A DNA stretch of 64,000 nucleotides from NORP259 sp041398705. GTDB lineage: Bacteria; Planctomycetota; UBA1135; GCA-002686595. Positions 45,001-52,740 of the stretch are shown here, one piece after another (position 1 is the stretch's first letter; each line of letters starts with the position of its first letter). A program made the position numbers and the translations under genes. The stretch lies in the NCBI GenBank assembly GCA_041398705.1, contig JAWKUI010000001.1, positions 310,001 to 374,000 of the forward strand, written 5' to 3'. A model generated the notes under the pieces. It saw only the letters and a list, made by a program, of their open reading frames with translations. It ran no database searches and was not told the origin of the DNA.

Positions 45001-45595
45001 GGTACAGCCGGCATGGAGCCCCGAGGACCCCGAGCGCCATGCCGCCGTCGATGTGGCCTTGTCGGAAGATGGCGCCACGCTGCTCAGCGCGTCGGCACCC
45101 TGGTTTGTGCACCATTGGAACCTGACGGCTCCGCAACCCGAGGAGCAACGCGAACAGCGCATGGTGCTGCGCTGGATGCACGCGTTTGCGGATGGCCAGG
45201 TGCTCACCCTGGGCGAAGGCCTGGGCAGCTGGGATGCGGGCCTCGGCGAAACCGGCGCCCGACCGAGCACTTTGCACCGCGAGTCGATTTCGGCCATGGC
45301 CGTCGACGCATCGGAACGGTGGGTTGCAACCGGCTCCCACGATGCCCGCGTACTGGTCACCGACCGCAAGAGCGGCGAAACCCTTTGCCGCTTCGATTGT
45401 CACCAAGGAGCCATCTCGGCGCTCGCGTTCAGCCCTGTTCCGGGAGACGACCGCGTGCTCAGCGCCTCGGTCGATGGCACCGTGGCGCTCTGGCACGTGA
45501 ATCCCGTACCGTTTGCCCGCCACCTCGCCCCCCACGGCCTTTCCCAGCAGGATTGGGCGCGGCTCAGCAATTGGGGCCGCTCTACGGCGCGCTAG
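42065..45595 (+). CDS. Transmembrane Ser/Thr protein kinase with WD40 sensor domain
   Basis: This 1176-aa receptor kinase has an N-terminal acidic helical region (~1-70), then a complete Hanks-type kinase domain: glycine loop GRGGQG (83-88), Lys105 in VALKLL, catalytic loop HRDIKPSN (208-215), DFG (228-230), and TPAYMSPEQ as the P+1/APE equivalent. A transmembrane helix follows at ~381-402. The remaining ~770 residues form an exported domain of WD40-like repeats (for example GTRIAVADGQGVFL, GHRPGEARALHWAPDGSLLA and GDDRVLSASVDGTVALWHV), one or two beta-propellers. The kinase lies in the cytoplasm with an outside sensor of unknown ligand. It is divergent from an ECF sigma factor across a 170-base promoter region. 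Confidence 0.94.
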   Translation: MDSPFPSPSPDLDPDQAALVFDFVQQVLEDRESGQERTLEEYLRRFPGADDLLTAEWQRLQQPVETREGPRRIGHYRLVRELGRGGQGSVWLAQDEALRRPVALKLLDTWLVHGERLARFRREAESIARLEHEGLAVVYEAQMEADPPFIAMRLVDGEDLASCLAERSGAGRRTFCRPQSPAGVRACLQFFERAARALHAAHEAGVVHRDIKPSNILVTRDGRPVISDFGLARDEFLPGEENLTRDGEVFGTPAYMSPEQIRGEAGSVDRRSDVWSLGATLFETLTGEPPFRGKGQIGLAKAILEDPLPNPRQGSAGRLVSADLWVVLQTALERDPTRRYSTALALAEDLRRIREFEPIHARPASPWLRLRRWCRREPAWATALGLLLVALTGALIASQIVLKRIRSALDQERSQRFVSQVPALLEDSPAVALAASLEAVDLDDTWLSRSSVFAPLEALSLAARVPIPARARAWDLEYSGDGKWLVACGDEGISLHDSADGKRIATWPETGAREVRELVALSQPDRVIAGLTDGSVVCLALPSFDLRWQRKLSEQPILALEPQPGHDRVLALTDEHGAFLLKGEDGGVQQSWAVPAHSASSVNFAPDGEAFLLACRTLRGRPAVAGPTVSAWSSEGPSPLATWQHGSAVRGAVWAGSTQGAITATASGNLLRWEDPRSPESHLFAQTGSPIEALVSSPDGTRIAVADGQGVFLKSLDSEGRETRLGPAVRTVDVQFSPTGLVAACSWDNRIRVWDGATGALLQEHRTQTRPMLLRWSPDGRQLVTAGVSPHLSIWRPERNPEAWRMTVEPGLPTSVQFLADASAALLVTDAGHYRVVSTPRESQGSGAGATLLEGQLEHPGRPAIACASEARIAAVVSAMGQALLLRADDGLWSREVLGHRPGEARALHWAPDGSLLAWVDGLGRPAVWRASTRKLENLTGWDQPLACMRICPKQNRIVGGDILGAVHLWDLEGHYLQKVQPAWSPEDPERHAAVDVALSEDGATLLSASAPWFVHHWNLTAPQPEEQREQRMVLRWMHAFADGQVLTLGEGLGSWDAGLGETGARPSTLHRESISAMAVDASERWVATGSHDARVLVTDRKSGETLCRFDCHQGAISALAFSPVPGDDRVLSASVDGTVALWHVNPVPFARHLAPHGLSQQDWARLSNWGRSTAR

Positions 45596-45874
45596 ACCAC
45601 CAACGCGGGCACGCTTTGGGCATTGGTCGCTCGCCCATGCCTGTCACCGAAGAATCTTCGGCGCGGATTCCTCGCGTACGCTTTCGAACAGGGGACGCTT
45701 TTCTTTTGGATTTTCCGAAACTCTCCCCCCTTTTGGACATTAGAGCTGGTGGCGCGCTCGGTGGCGAATCGATCGATTCCATTCCCAGCTAACCGTTTGA
45801 GACTGCCCCCCTAGTGCCCTTGTCGAGCCATTTGTCTGGCACATCAGCCCCCTTGTCCCAACTAAGGAGATCCC

Positions 45875-47899
45875 ATGAGATTCCGCATTGGTATGGCAGC
45901 CTTCGTCGGCCTCGCCGCAACCTCCCTCGCTCCCCTGAGCGCCCAAGGCAGTCAATGTTCTGCTGCCGTTCCGATTTCCGGCGAGGGGATTTTTCCCTTT
46001 GACACCACGAACGGAGGCAGCCACGGATTGCCCTACTTCAACTGCAATAGTGATTTTTCGAACAACACTACCAACGAAGGTTGGTTTCTGTGGACGGCCA
46101 ACCAGAGCGGCCCCGTGCGTTTTGAGGTCGATTCGCCGGATGGCAATCGCCACATCAACGTCTTGGAAGGATGTAACGACTTCGTTTGCGCCGACCCATG
46201 TCACTTCGAAACCATCGGTGGAGTCCAGGTGGCGTACTCGGGGCTCGTGTCGGTCGACGCGGGCGACACTCTACTTGTTGTGATCTACCAGCGCACCGAT
46301 CTGCCAGGCAATGCAGCCGGTGGACCAGGCGAATTGCGCGTCGGTGGCTTGCCCTGCGCCAGCGCCGGTTCGGCCCCGGATGCCCTCGAGCCGAACCAGG
46401 ATTGCCCCGGAGCCGCTCCGTTGGCGGTCGGCACCTATACCGACCTCACTTGCCAAGCAGGCGACCCCGACTTCTACACGGTCACCATTGCGCCCGGCCA
46501 TGAGTCCCAGGTCACCCTGGTGGACGGGGCCGAAGTCATGCTCGCACGCCTCGGTGCGAACTGCACACAGAGTCCGACGTTTGACCCGACGTTTACCGTC
46601 ACCAACCTGTCGGGTGAACCTGTTACGGAGTACTTCGCTGTCGTCATCGACGGCGTGCATCCCTGCGGGAACTATGAACTAGTGATTTCAGATCTATCCA
46701 TCGGCTGCGATCAGCCGGGCGGCACGGACGACGCATTCGAACCCAACGATGCCTGTGGCTCGGCCCCCCCGATCGCCCCGGGAACCCATACGAACCTCTG
46801 GGCCGGCCAGGCGGACCTCGACTACTACAGCTTCGACGTCCCTCCCCGGTCCTACCTTGAGGTGCAGTTGAACACCGAAGGCGCGATCCGCTTCTTCGAT
46901 ATGAACTGCGAAGAACTCCTGGGAATGCGGATCAACCCCAATCACAACTTCCGGCACAACGACACCGACCAGGTGGAAACGGTTGTGATCGAGGTTGGTC
47001 CTGGGGTCCTTCCCTGCTTGACGTATGACATGCAGGTATCCACTTTCTCCGACGACTGCACGAATGGCCCTGGCCTATTCTCTGAAACCGGAATCAACTA
47101 CTACCGAACCCTGGCAAACGGCGTCTACGGAGACATAGACCCGTTGAACCACCCGCAGTTCAAAGTGACGGTCATGCCCGGCGACACCCTTACCGTGTCC
47201 GCCTCGAATCCAGCGGGCATTCCGATGGAACTGTCCCTGTGCGCAGGTTGGGTTATCTGCCAGTTTGGCCTTTATTCGGAACAGGTGATCGGGAATCCGG
47301 CCACCATTACCCTGACGAACTCCGGAGTCGATCCGATGGAACCGGGTTTTGACGCGCAACCCATTTGGGTCGGAAACGAATATGATCCGTGTGTCCGTTT
47401 CGACCTTGAGATCAGTGGATTGAGCGCCGCACCGGGCATTCCCGAAGTGCAGACCTACTGCGACCCCGCCTCCGTCCACAGCGGCGGGCAAAGCGCGCAG
47501 CTTCTTGCCTGGGGTGACAACGGGTTGACTGGAAACAGCATTCAGTTGGAATGTGTGCAAGGCCCTGCCGGGCAGTTCGGCTACTTCCTCGGCGGCACCG
47601 TGGCGCACACGACCGGGATCCAGATCTCCGGTGGCCGCCTTTGCCTCGACCCGTTGCAAGGAGTGCTGGGCCGCTACAACCAGTTCGCGACCCCGCTCGG
47701 ATCCCTCGGGCAATTCGATCAGTTCGGCCGGTTGAAAAACCTGGAAGGAACCTCGGCCTATGGTTTCGGCTACTCCGTGCCGACCGTCACCCCCTGGGGC
47801 GCTCTGATTACCGGTGGCCAAACGCTGTACTTCCAGCTCTGGTTCCGTGATCAAGGCGGCCTCAGCAACTTCTCGAACGCGTTGCAAGTGACCTTCTGA
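45875..47899 (+). CDS. Large secreted Cys-rich protein with FQxWxRD tail
   Basis: This 674-aa protein has a signal peptide (MRFRIGMAAFVGLAATSLAP, cleavage near SAQ). The start is certain because AAGGAG sits at 45864-45869, five bases before the ATG. The mature part contains repeated beta-sandwich-like modules of ~110 residues introduced by the phrases DALEPNQDCPGAAPLAVGTY and DAFEPNDACGSAPPIAPGTH, with conserved cysteines, resembling bacterial pre-peptidase C-terminal (PPC)-type domains. The last ~110 residues match the tail domain of the proteins at 8868-10436 and 19415-21136, ending GGQTLYFQLWFRD...LSNFSNALQVTF. It is predicted to be secreted; no catalytic motif. Monocistronic. Confidence 0.85.
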   Translation: MRFRIGMAAFVGLAATSLAPLSAQGSQCSAAVPISGEGIFPFDTTNGGSHGLPYFNCNSDFSNNTTNEGWFLWTANQSGPVRFEVDSPDGNRHINVLEGCNDFVCADPCHFETIGGVQVAYSGLVSVDAGDTLLVVIYQRTDLPGNAAGGPGELRVGGLPCASAGSAPDALEPNQDCPGAAPLAVGTYTDLTCQAGDPDFYTVTIAPGHESQVTLVDGAEVMLARLGANCTQSPTFDPTFTVTNLSGEPVTEYFAVVIDGVHPCGNYELVISDLSIGCDQPGGTDDAFEPNDACGSAPPIAPGTHTNLWAGQADLDYYSFDVPPRSYLEVQLNTEGAIRFFDMNCEELLGMRINPNHNFRHNDTDQVETVVIEVGPGVLPCLTYDMQVSTFSDDCTNGPGLFSETGINYYRTLANGVYGDIDPLNHPQFKVTVMPGDTLTVSASNPAGIPMELSLCAGWVICQFGLYSEQVIGNPATITLTNSGVDPMEPGFDAQPIWVGNEYDPCVRFDLEISGLSAAPGIPEVQTYCDPASVHSGGQSAQLLAWGDNGLTGNSIQLECVQGPAGQFGYFLGGTVAHTTGIQISGGRLCLDPLQGVLGRYNQFATPLGSLGQFDQFGRLKNLEGTSAYGFGYSVPTVTPWGALITGGQTLYFQLWFRDQGGLSNFSNALQVTF

Positions 47900-48152
47900 G
47901 CCAGAATCGTAGGCCCTCCCCCACAGGGGAAGCCGCGCAGAATCGGGGTCCGTGGAGTCGTCAGACGACCCTGCGGGCCCCGCACGCATGCAGGGCAAAC
48001 CCACGGAGGCCTGCGCGAGACAAGCACCGCTGAGACGGGTTCGCGCCCAGGGAAGCCGGACCGGTCCATCCCGAGGGGTCCACGCTTCCCGCTTGTTTCG
48101 ATTCGGGTACATTACTCCAACTGCCCCTCTTCCCTGCCCCCACACAATTCTA

Positions 48153-49001
48153 ATGATCCACCGGGTTGATTACCGGTACCTGGTCTACGACGGCCCAGCT
48201 CCCGAAGGTTCGCATGCCCTCGAACGGGATGGAATGTTTGTACTTCGCAATGCATTTTCCCCCGATGAAATCGCCGAATTGCGTCAAGACATCGAGCGCG
48301 TCTATCACGAGTATCCTCCTGACAAACGTGCGGGAAGCCCTACTCTCGAGCGAGCAGAGATGTTTCGGTACGAGATGTTCAACCGCAGCGCCGCCTGCCA
48401 AGCAATCGCGGGGGACCGAAGGGTTCTGGATCTGCTAGAGCCGCTCTTGGGCGACGAGTGCCACATGATTTCATGCACAGCCTGGCGCAATCCCGCCGAT
48501 CCGAGCCATGCACCCAATGGACAAGAATGGCACACCGATGGTGGCCCGCATGTGCCCCTGCCGGAGGATTTCCTGTGGCCCGATGACGTGCCCTTTCCGA
48601 TCTTCACCATAGCCACCCACTTCTTCCTTCAGGCCCAGGCGTTGGAGGATGGCCCCACGGCGGCGCTACTCGGCAGTCATCGCTCGGGCCTCGTCCCCCC
48701 CAAAGAACGCGAGTGGGACCTGGACCTTACCTATCGGGGGCAGTCTGCGGTTCCCATGCTGGCCGAAGTTGGTGACATCGGATTCTTCGTATCTGATGTC
48801 TGGCATCGGCGTTTGCCACCACTGCCCTACGGGAAGGGGCGCTTCTTCCTGCAAATCAACTACGGGCGCAGAGATATCGCCCAACGCATCCGGCCCACGG
48901 CAGCGGTCAACCACGTGTCTCCCGATGCCAATGAGCGCGCCCGATCGGAACGGGAACAAAAGCTGATTGGGCTCCATCCAGAGCGCTTTTACGACGGTTG
49001 A
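48153..49001 (+). CDS. Phytanoyl-CoA dioxygenase (PhyH) family protein
   Basis: This 282-aa cytoplasmic protein resembles Fe(II)/2-oxoglutarate dioxygenases of the PhyH family. The iron-binding HxD is visible in EWHTDGGPH. The distal His is probably in FVSDVWHRRL, and the 2-oxoglutarate-binding Arg in that segment or in FFLQINYGRR. The N-terminus contains GMFVLRNAFSPDEIAELRQD, the usual opening of PhyH enzymes. Members hydroxylate varied small molecules, so the substrate cannot be assigned. The ATG at 48153 (MIHRVDYRYL) was chosen over a longer frame that has no domain content. It converges on the hydrogenase locus. Confidence 0.87.
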   Translation: MIHRVDYRYLVYDGPAPEGSHALERDGMFVLRNAFSPDEIAELRQDIERVYHEYPPDKRAGSPTLERAEMFRYEMFNRSAACQAIAGDRRVLDLLEPLLGDECHMISCTAWRNPADPSHAPNGQEWHTDGGPHVPLPEDFLWPDDVPFPIFTIATHFFLQAQALEDGPTAALLGSHRSGLVPPKEREWDLDLTYRGQSAVPMLAEVGDIGFFVSDVWHRRLPPLPYGKGRFFLQINYGRRDIAQRIRPTAAVNHVSPDANERARSEREQKLIGLHPERFYDG

Positions 49002-49043
49002 GCAGGCCTTGAGCCTAGCGACGTCACAGCAAGTTCCGCTGCC

Positions 49044-49385
49044 CTACTCCACCTGCAGGTCTTTGATGCGCAGCTCTTCGCCCGTCCCAACTTGCAGCTG
49101 AAAGCCGCCGCACTTTGGGCAAGATTCGCCGATGCGGCTGATCGGGACGGATTCGGCGCAGGCGAAGCACCAGGCACTGCCGGGAACTTCGATGCGCTCC
49201 AGGCGAGCGCCGTCGGCAAGGGTGCCGCGGGTCACGACCTCCCAGCCGAATTCCATGGCGGGCCATTCGACTCCGGCTAGGACACCGACTTCCAGGCGCA
49301 CGAGCAATACGCGTTGAAATGCCGAGGCCTGCGCCTGGGATTCGATGACTTGCAGGATGCTCTCGCAGAGGGACATCTCGTGCAT
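49044..49385 (-). CDS. hypA: Hydrogenase nickel insertion protein HypA
   Basis: This 113-aa protein starts MHEMSLCESI, with the Ni-binding His2 at the N-terminus (MHE). The zinc-ribbon pairs CFAC and CPKC are typical of HypA. With HypB it delivers nickel to the hydrogenase large subunit after the Fe(CN)2CO part is in place. It is the last gene of the locus: its ATG overlaps the hupK stop by one base (TGATG). It is separated from the hypBCDEF operon by the whole hup gene set. Confidence 0.95.
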   Translation of the reverse strand: MHEMSLCESILQVIESQAQASAFQRVLLVRLEVGVLAGVEWPAMEFGWEVVTRGTLADGARLERIEVPGSAWCFACAESVPISRIGESCPKCGGFQLQVGTGEELRIKDLQVE

Positions 49386-50398
49386 CAGGCGAGCTCCAGC
49401 TTCACGTCGACGCAGGGATCCAGGGAATTCACGAGCCACTGCAGCGCGAGGGTTTCGGTGTCCGGCGGCGCGCTTTCCATGGCGCGCACGGCGGGCCCGC
49501 GCGGGTGAAAGTTCCACTCGGTTGGCGCGAGGATGGCGTAGTCTTGCACCTTGCCACTTCGCACGGTCGCAGTGTGAAAGAGTGGCCCCCTTGCGGTTTC
49601 GACCCGCGCCATGCCCGGCGCGAACTCCAGGGGCACCAATCCATCTTCGAGTAAGATGGGCACCATGGCCACGTCGAAGAGACGCGCTACGAGCCTGCTG
49701 AAGAGTCCGTTTCCGAATCGGCGGCAGGATTCCGCAACCACGGGATGGCGGGCCTGGCGCGCCAAGGGCCCGAGTTCGGGGTGCTCTGCTCCCCACTCGG
49801 GCTGCGCGCAGAATCCAGGCGCGCTCATCGCGCGGGCAACCGCGTGCAGCTCGAATTCGGGGCGCAATGGGCCCTCGTGCCGGCCCAGCCCTTGCAAACC
49901 GCGCTCCTGCACCAAACGCAGGGACGCAGCGGCCGTGCTCGGGCAGCTCGCCAGCCAATGCTCGAACTGCGGCCAGCCGCTGAATCGCCGGAACTCCAGG
50001 TGGGACATGCCCAAGACATGGCGCGCCAGATAGTCGCTGATCGCCGACGCTAGCCCCTTTCCGCCCGCCAAAGAAGGGCGCGCTAGGGCCATGAGCGGAA
50101 GCGCAGGCATCTGGGCCTCGTCGGCAGTCACCGGCCAACGGAGTTTGACCTGCAGCAGCGACTCACGCGCGATCTCACCCCACAGCAGGGCTCCATCGGG
50201 CTCCGGGTCCAGTTCCAGCACCGCCTGGCAGGCGGCCCGGTGGGCCTGACCGCAAAGGGTAAACAGGTTGGAAAGGGTGAAGGCCGCCAGGGCGACTTCC
50301 TGCCCGCGCAGGACTTTTCCCCAATCCGTCATGCGACCCGAGCGCACCGCGACCGAGCCATCGGCCGCGCGTCGCACCACGATCGTGGACTCCGTCAT
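49385..50398 (-). CDS. hupK: Hydrogenase accessory protein HupK (large-subunit-like scaffold)
   Basis: This 337-aa protein is a shrunken homologue of the hydrogenase large subunit. DYAILAPTEWNFHPRGP and SLDPCVDVKLE mirror the large-subunit QCVVPTTWNGSPRD and SFDPCLACSTH. However, the metal-site cysteine pairs are degenerate: one Cys survives in SLFTLCGQAH-like and DPC positions, and no CxxC remains. HupK/HoxV proteins are thought to act as a scaffold in assembling the Fe(CN)2CO centre of hydrogenases made in air. Its start overlaps the hupJ stop by four bases, and it is followed by hypA. Confidence 0.88.
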   Translation of the reverse strand: MTESTIVVRRAADGSVAVRSGRMTDWGKVLRGQEVALAAFTLSNLFTLCGQAHRAACQAVLELDPEPDGALLWGEIARESLLQVKLRWPVTADEAQMPALPLMALARPSLAGGKGLASAISDYLARHVLGMSHLEFRRFSGWPQFEHWLASCPSTAAASLRLVQERGLQGLGRHEGPLRPEFELHAVARAMSAPGFCAQPEWGAEHPELGPLARQARHPVVAESCRRFGNGLFSRLVARLFDVAMVPILLEDGLVPLEFAPGMARVETARGPLFHTATVRSGKVQDYAILAPTEWNFHPRGPAVRAMESAPPDTETLALQWLVNSLDPCVDVKLELA

Positions 50399-50907
50399 TG
50401 TTCCGACGCTTCGACTTCGCGGCGGCGGGAGAACAGCGCGCGGCGGGTGAGCTGAGCCGGTTCGGCAGCCTGGGGCTCCAATTCGACTTCGGGCTCGGGC
50501 GCGGTCAACACGTGCTCCAAGGCGGCCAAAGCCGTCTGGCGTGCGGCCTCCTGGTCGGCGAATTCATGCATCGGCGAAAAGAGCGAGCACATCAGCCAGA
50601 GTCCTCGCCCCTCCTCCCCAGCAATCAGGAACTCGATCACACCCGCGGGCAAATGCAAATGTCGGCTGGCCCCGACGACCGGATTGCCCCCCAGGTACCG
50701 TTCTTCGTCCTGCGGTAGCACGACTAGGTTCATAAACCAGGGGGTGATCAAAACCCCGATGCGCGCATCTCCGACCGATTCGAAACCCACGGCCTCCACC
50801 GACAGCGCGTGGTTGAGGATCGGAACTCCCTGCATGCGCTCGGTTTCGATGCGCCGATAGAGCTCTTCGAACTGTTCGCGCGCTTGCTGGGCATCTGTCG
50901 GGTTCAT
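50395..50907 (-). CDS. hupJ: Hydrogenase assembly chaperone HupJ (HybE family)
   Basis: This 170-aa protein matches the HybE/HupJ family: LNHALSVEAVGFESVGDARIG followed by LITPWFMNLVVLP and LPAGVIEFLIAG. HybE-type chaperones bind the hydrogenase during maturation and control export of the finished complex. In several bacteria it is fused to a rubredoxin; here the rubredoxin (hupI) is a separate gene overlapping it by four bases. The last ~35 residues are a Glu/Pro-rich then basic tail not needed for the family fold. Confidence 0.9.
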   Translation of the reverse strand: MNPTDAQQAREQFEELYRRIETERMQGVPILNHALSVEAVGFESVGDARIGVLITPWFMNLVVLPQDEERYLGGNPVVGASRHLHLPAGVIEFLIAGEEGRGLWLMCSLFSPMHEFADQEAARQTALAALEHVLTAPEPEVELEPQAAEPAQLTRRALFSRRREVEASEQ

Positions 50908-51140
50908 TGCTGGTCCACCACCATGAAGCCTTTGCGGTCCGCGCCGCACTCCGGGCAGGTCCAGAACTCGGGCAACGCCGCAAACGGGGTGCCCGGGGGG
51001 ATCTGCCAGTGTTCGTCGCCTTCGGCTGGATTGTACTGATGCCAGCAGATGTTGCACTCCAGGACGTCCTCGTCCCGGATGCGGCCGGCTTCCCCCGAGT
51101 ACGACCCGTGGAACCCGAAAGGCGAGTCCGCGTCACTCAT
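50904..51140 (-). CDS. hupI: Rubredoxin HupI
   Basis: This 78-aa rubredoxin-like protein binds one iron with four cysteines, in the pairs CNIC and CPEC. The classical core phrases are readable (WHQYNPAEGD, IPPGTPFAALPEFWTCPECG). It has a ~25-residue N-terminal extension, as in HupI/HoxR proteins. In hydrogenase loci HupI helps protect or assemble the Fe-S small subunit under oxygen. It overlaps hupH upstream by eight bases and hupJ downstream by four. Confidence 0.94.
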   Translation of the reverse strand: MSDADSPFGFHGSYSGEAGRIRDEDVLECNICWHQYNPAEGDEHWQIPPGTPFAALPEFWTCPECGADRKGFMVVDQQ

Positions 51141-52026
51141 TGCGGTAGACGTCGAGCACTTCTTGAAGTCGTTCGGCGCTGTCGGCCAGGTCTTCGGGCG
51201 CTGCGCAGACCACTTCGGGCACCGCGCTGATCTCGATCGAGTTCAGAATCAGGGTCTCCTGCGAGTTGAAGTACTGCACCCACCACACGTTTGCGGTGCG
51301 CGTCGAGGACACCCGGCAGTTGCCGTATCCGCGGGACAAGGCGATGGTGTTCCCCACGCCGAGCTCCTGGGCCAGGAAGTGCAGATCCTTCTCCGTGTGC
51401 GGCAGCAGGCTGAGATTGATCGAGTGAGGTTCCACCCCGGGGGCAAAGGCGCGCGCTTTTTCATCGACTTCGATCAGGATCGAAGGCGCGTTGACCACCC
51501 CTTCGGGCACTGCATCCGGCTCGCCGGACAGCCCTGTCTGGGCACCCGCGAAGGTGCGTGCACGCACCGCACCCGGCCAAGCGGCCACTTCGATGGTATC
51601 CCCGCACAAGGCTTCGTTCTCGTCGAAGTGCAACACCCGCCAGACCCCGGCAAACACCGATTCCTGGATGCGCAAGCTCTTTCCGAGCATCACGCCGACT
51701 TCGCCTTCGCCGAGCAGTTGGTTGACCAAACCCAGATCCGCGGGCGGAAGGTCGCGCAGATCGAAAACCCGCGCCGGATCGCCGGGCCGATAGGCCAAGA
51801 GGGCAGCCTGAACTTCGCCCAGGCGAGCTTTGGCCGCTTCCATGCCCACGGTGTCTTCGGGCTCCGGCGCCATCGGCGGCTCGAAGGTCGCCATGTCGCG
51901 CGGCATATCCATCGGCTTCAGCTCGATGCCATCGGGATCGAGCTGGCTTCCGGGGCCAAAAAGCGGAGGTTCTCCTTCGCCCAAAATGCGATCGGAAAGA
52001 TCGATGTAGCCCCCGCCGTTACTCAT
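51133..52026 (-). CDS. hupH: Hydrogenase expression/formation protein HupH (HyaF family)
   Basis: This 297-aa protein starts at 52026 (MSNGGGYIDLSDRILGEGEP), preferred over a longer frame to 52089. Family landmarks include LGEGEVGVML, VWRVLHFDENEALCGDTIEV, LPHTEKDLHFLAQELG and the C-terminal NCRVSSTRTANVWWVQYFNS. HupH/HyaF is required for small-subunit maturation of membrane-bound uptake hydrogenases. The gene overlaps hupG by eight bases. Confidence 0.92.
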   Translation of the reverse strand: MSNGGGYIDLSDRILGEGEPPLFGPGSQLDPDGIELKPMDMPRDMATFEPPMAPEPEDTVGMEAAKARLGEVQAALLAYRPGDPARVFDLRDLPPADLGLVNQLLGEGEVGVMLGKSLRIQESVFAGVWRVLHFDENEALCGDTIEVAAWPGAVRARTFAGAQTGLSGEPDAVPEGVVNAPSILIEVDEKARAFAPGVEPHSINLSLLPHTEKDLHFLAQELGVGNTIALSRGYGNCRVSSTRTANVWWVQYFNSQETLILNSIEISAVPEVVCAAPEDLADSAERLQEVLDVYRNE

Positions 52027-52450
52027 GGGATTCCCCCGTCGGTGCGCAGCCCTTCGGGAACTCGAACGCGGGCGGGTTGCGCGGCTCACGCTCGAGGATT
52101 TCGCTGATCTCGCACAGGTAGTCCTGCCAATCCAGCACCTTCTCGATCACGCCGAGGTACTCGCCGCGACGCAGGAACACGAGGGCCGGAAACCGCGCAA
52201 AGCGATACTGGGCCTGGATGTCGCGCTCGCTGGCCGAATCGACCACCGCGCCGGCCAATCGGCCCTCGAACGCCTTGACGAGCTCCGGCAGGATGATCGC
52301 CACGTCGTTGGATTCGATGTGGCGTTTCCAGTCGCCGGGGATCATCAGGACGCAGTGTTCGTGCGCCTGGGCGAATTCCAGGTGGTTTTCAGCCGTGACC
52401 ACCGCGATGGGTTCGCGGTCGAGCACGGACTGCATCAGCGGGGAGAACAT
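52019..52450 (-). CDS. hupG: Thioredoxin-like hydrogenase chaperone HupG (HyaE family)
   Basis: This 143-aa protein has a thioredoxin fold without the CxxC pair, as normal for HyaE/HupG. The core strand CVLMIPGDWKRHIESNDVAI, the RFARFPALVFLRRGEYLGVI stretch with the cis-Pro loop, and the helix DWQDYLCEISEILERE are readable. HupG/HyaE binds the Tat signal of the hydrogenase small subunit and guards against premature export. It overlaps hupF by 16 bases and hupH by eight, so translation is coupled throughout. Confidence 0.9.
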   Translation of the reverse strand: MFSPLMQSVLDREPIAVVTAENHLEFAQAHEHCVLMIPGDWKRHIESNDVAIILPELVKAFEGRLAGAVVDSASERDIQAQYRFARFPALVFLRRGEYLGVIEKVLDWQDYLCEISEILEREPRNPPAFEFPKGCAPTGESHE

Positions 52451-52740
52451 CCGTCAGCCTCCGATTCAGCTTCGGGTACTAGGTCAGGGAAGTGTTCGCT
52501 CACGTCGACGGATTCGCCGCGCATGGCCTTTTGCACCGCCGCCAGGGCGGAGAGCACCTTTTCCGCTTCGTCCGCGGGGAGGATCTCGCGGGCACCACCG
52601 AGAAAGGTCATGACCCAGGTGCCGGTAGGCACCTCGCCTCCGAGCAACATGGTATCAATCGGGACTCGCTGCCCTTCGTGCTCACAAATGGCGAAGCCGA
52701 AGCCCGACTCCACCACTTGCATGGGGATGCCGACGCACAT
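52435..52740 (-). CDS. hupF: HypC-family chaperone HupF
   Basis: This 101-aa protein starts MCVGIPMQVV, with the essential N-terminal Cys2 of HypC/HupF proteins, and continues through a small beta barrel (GTWVMTFLGGAREIL). It is longer than HypC by an acidic C-terminal tail. HupF binds the large subunit during maturation in the presence of oxygen. The window also encodes a separate, shorter hypC (61897-62121), as expected for organisms with a hup set. Its ATG overlaps the hupD stop by one base. Confidence 0.92.
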   Translation of the reverse strand: MCVGIPMQVVESGFGFAICEHEGQRVPIDTMLLGGEVPTGTWVMTFLGGAREILPADEAEKVLSALAAVQKAMRGESVDVSEHFPDLVPEAESEADGCSPR

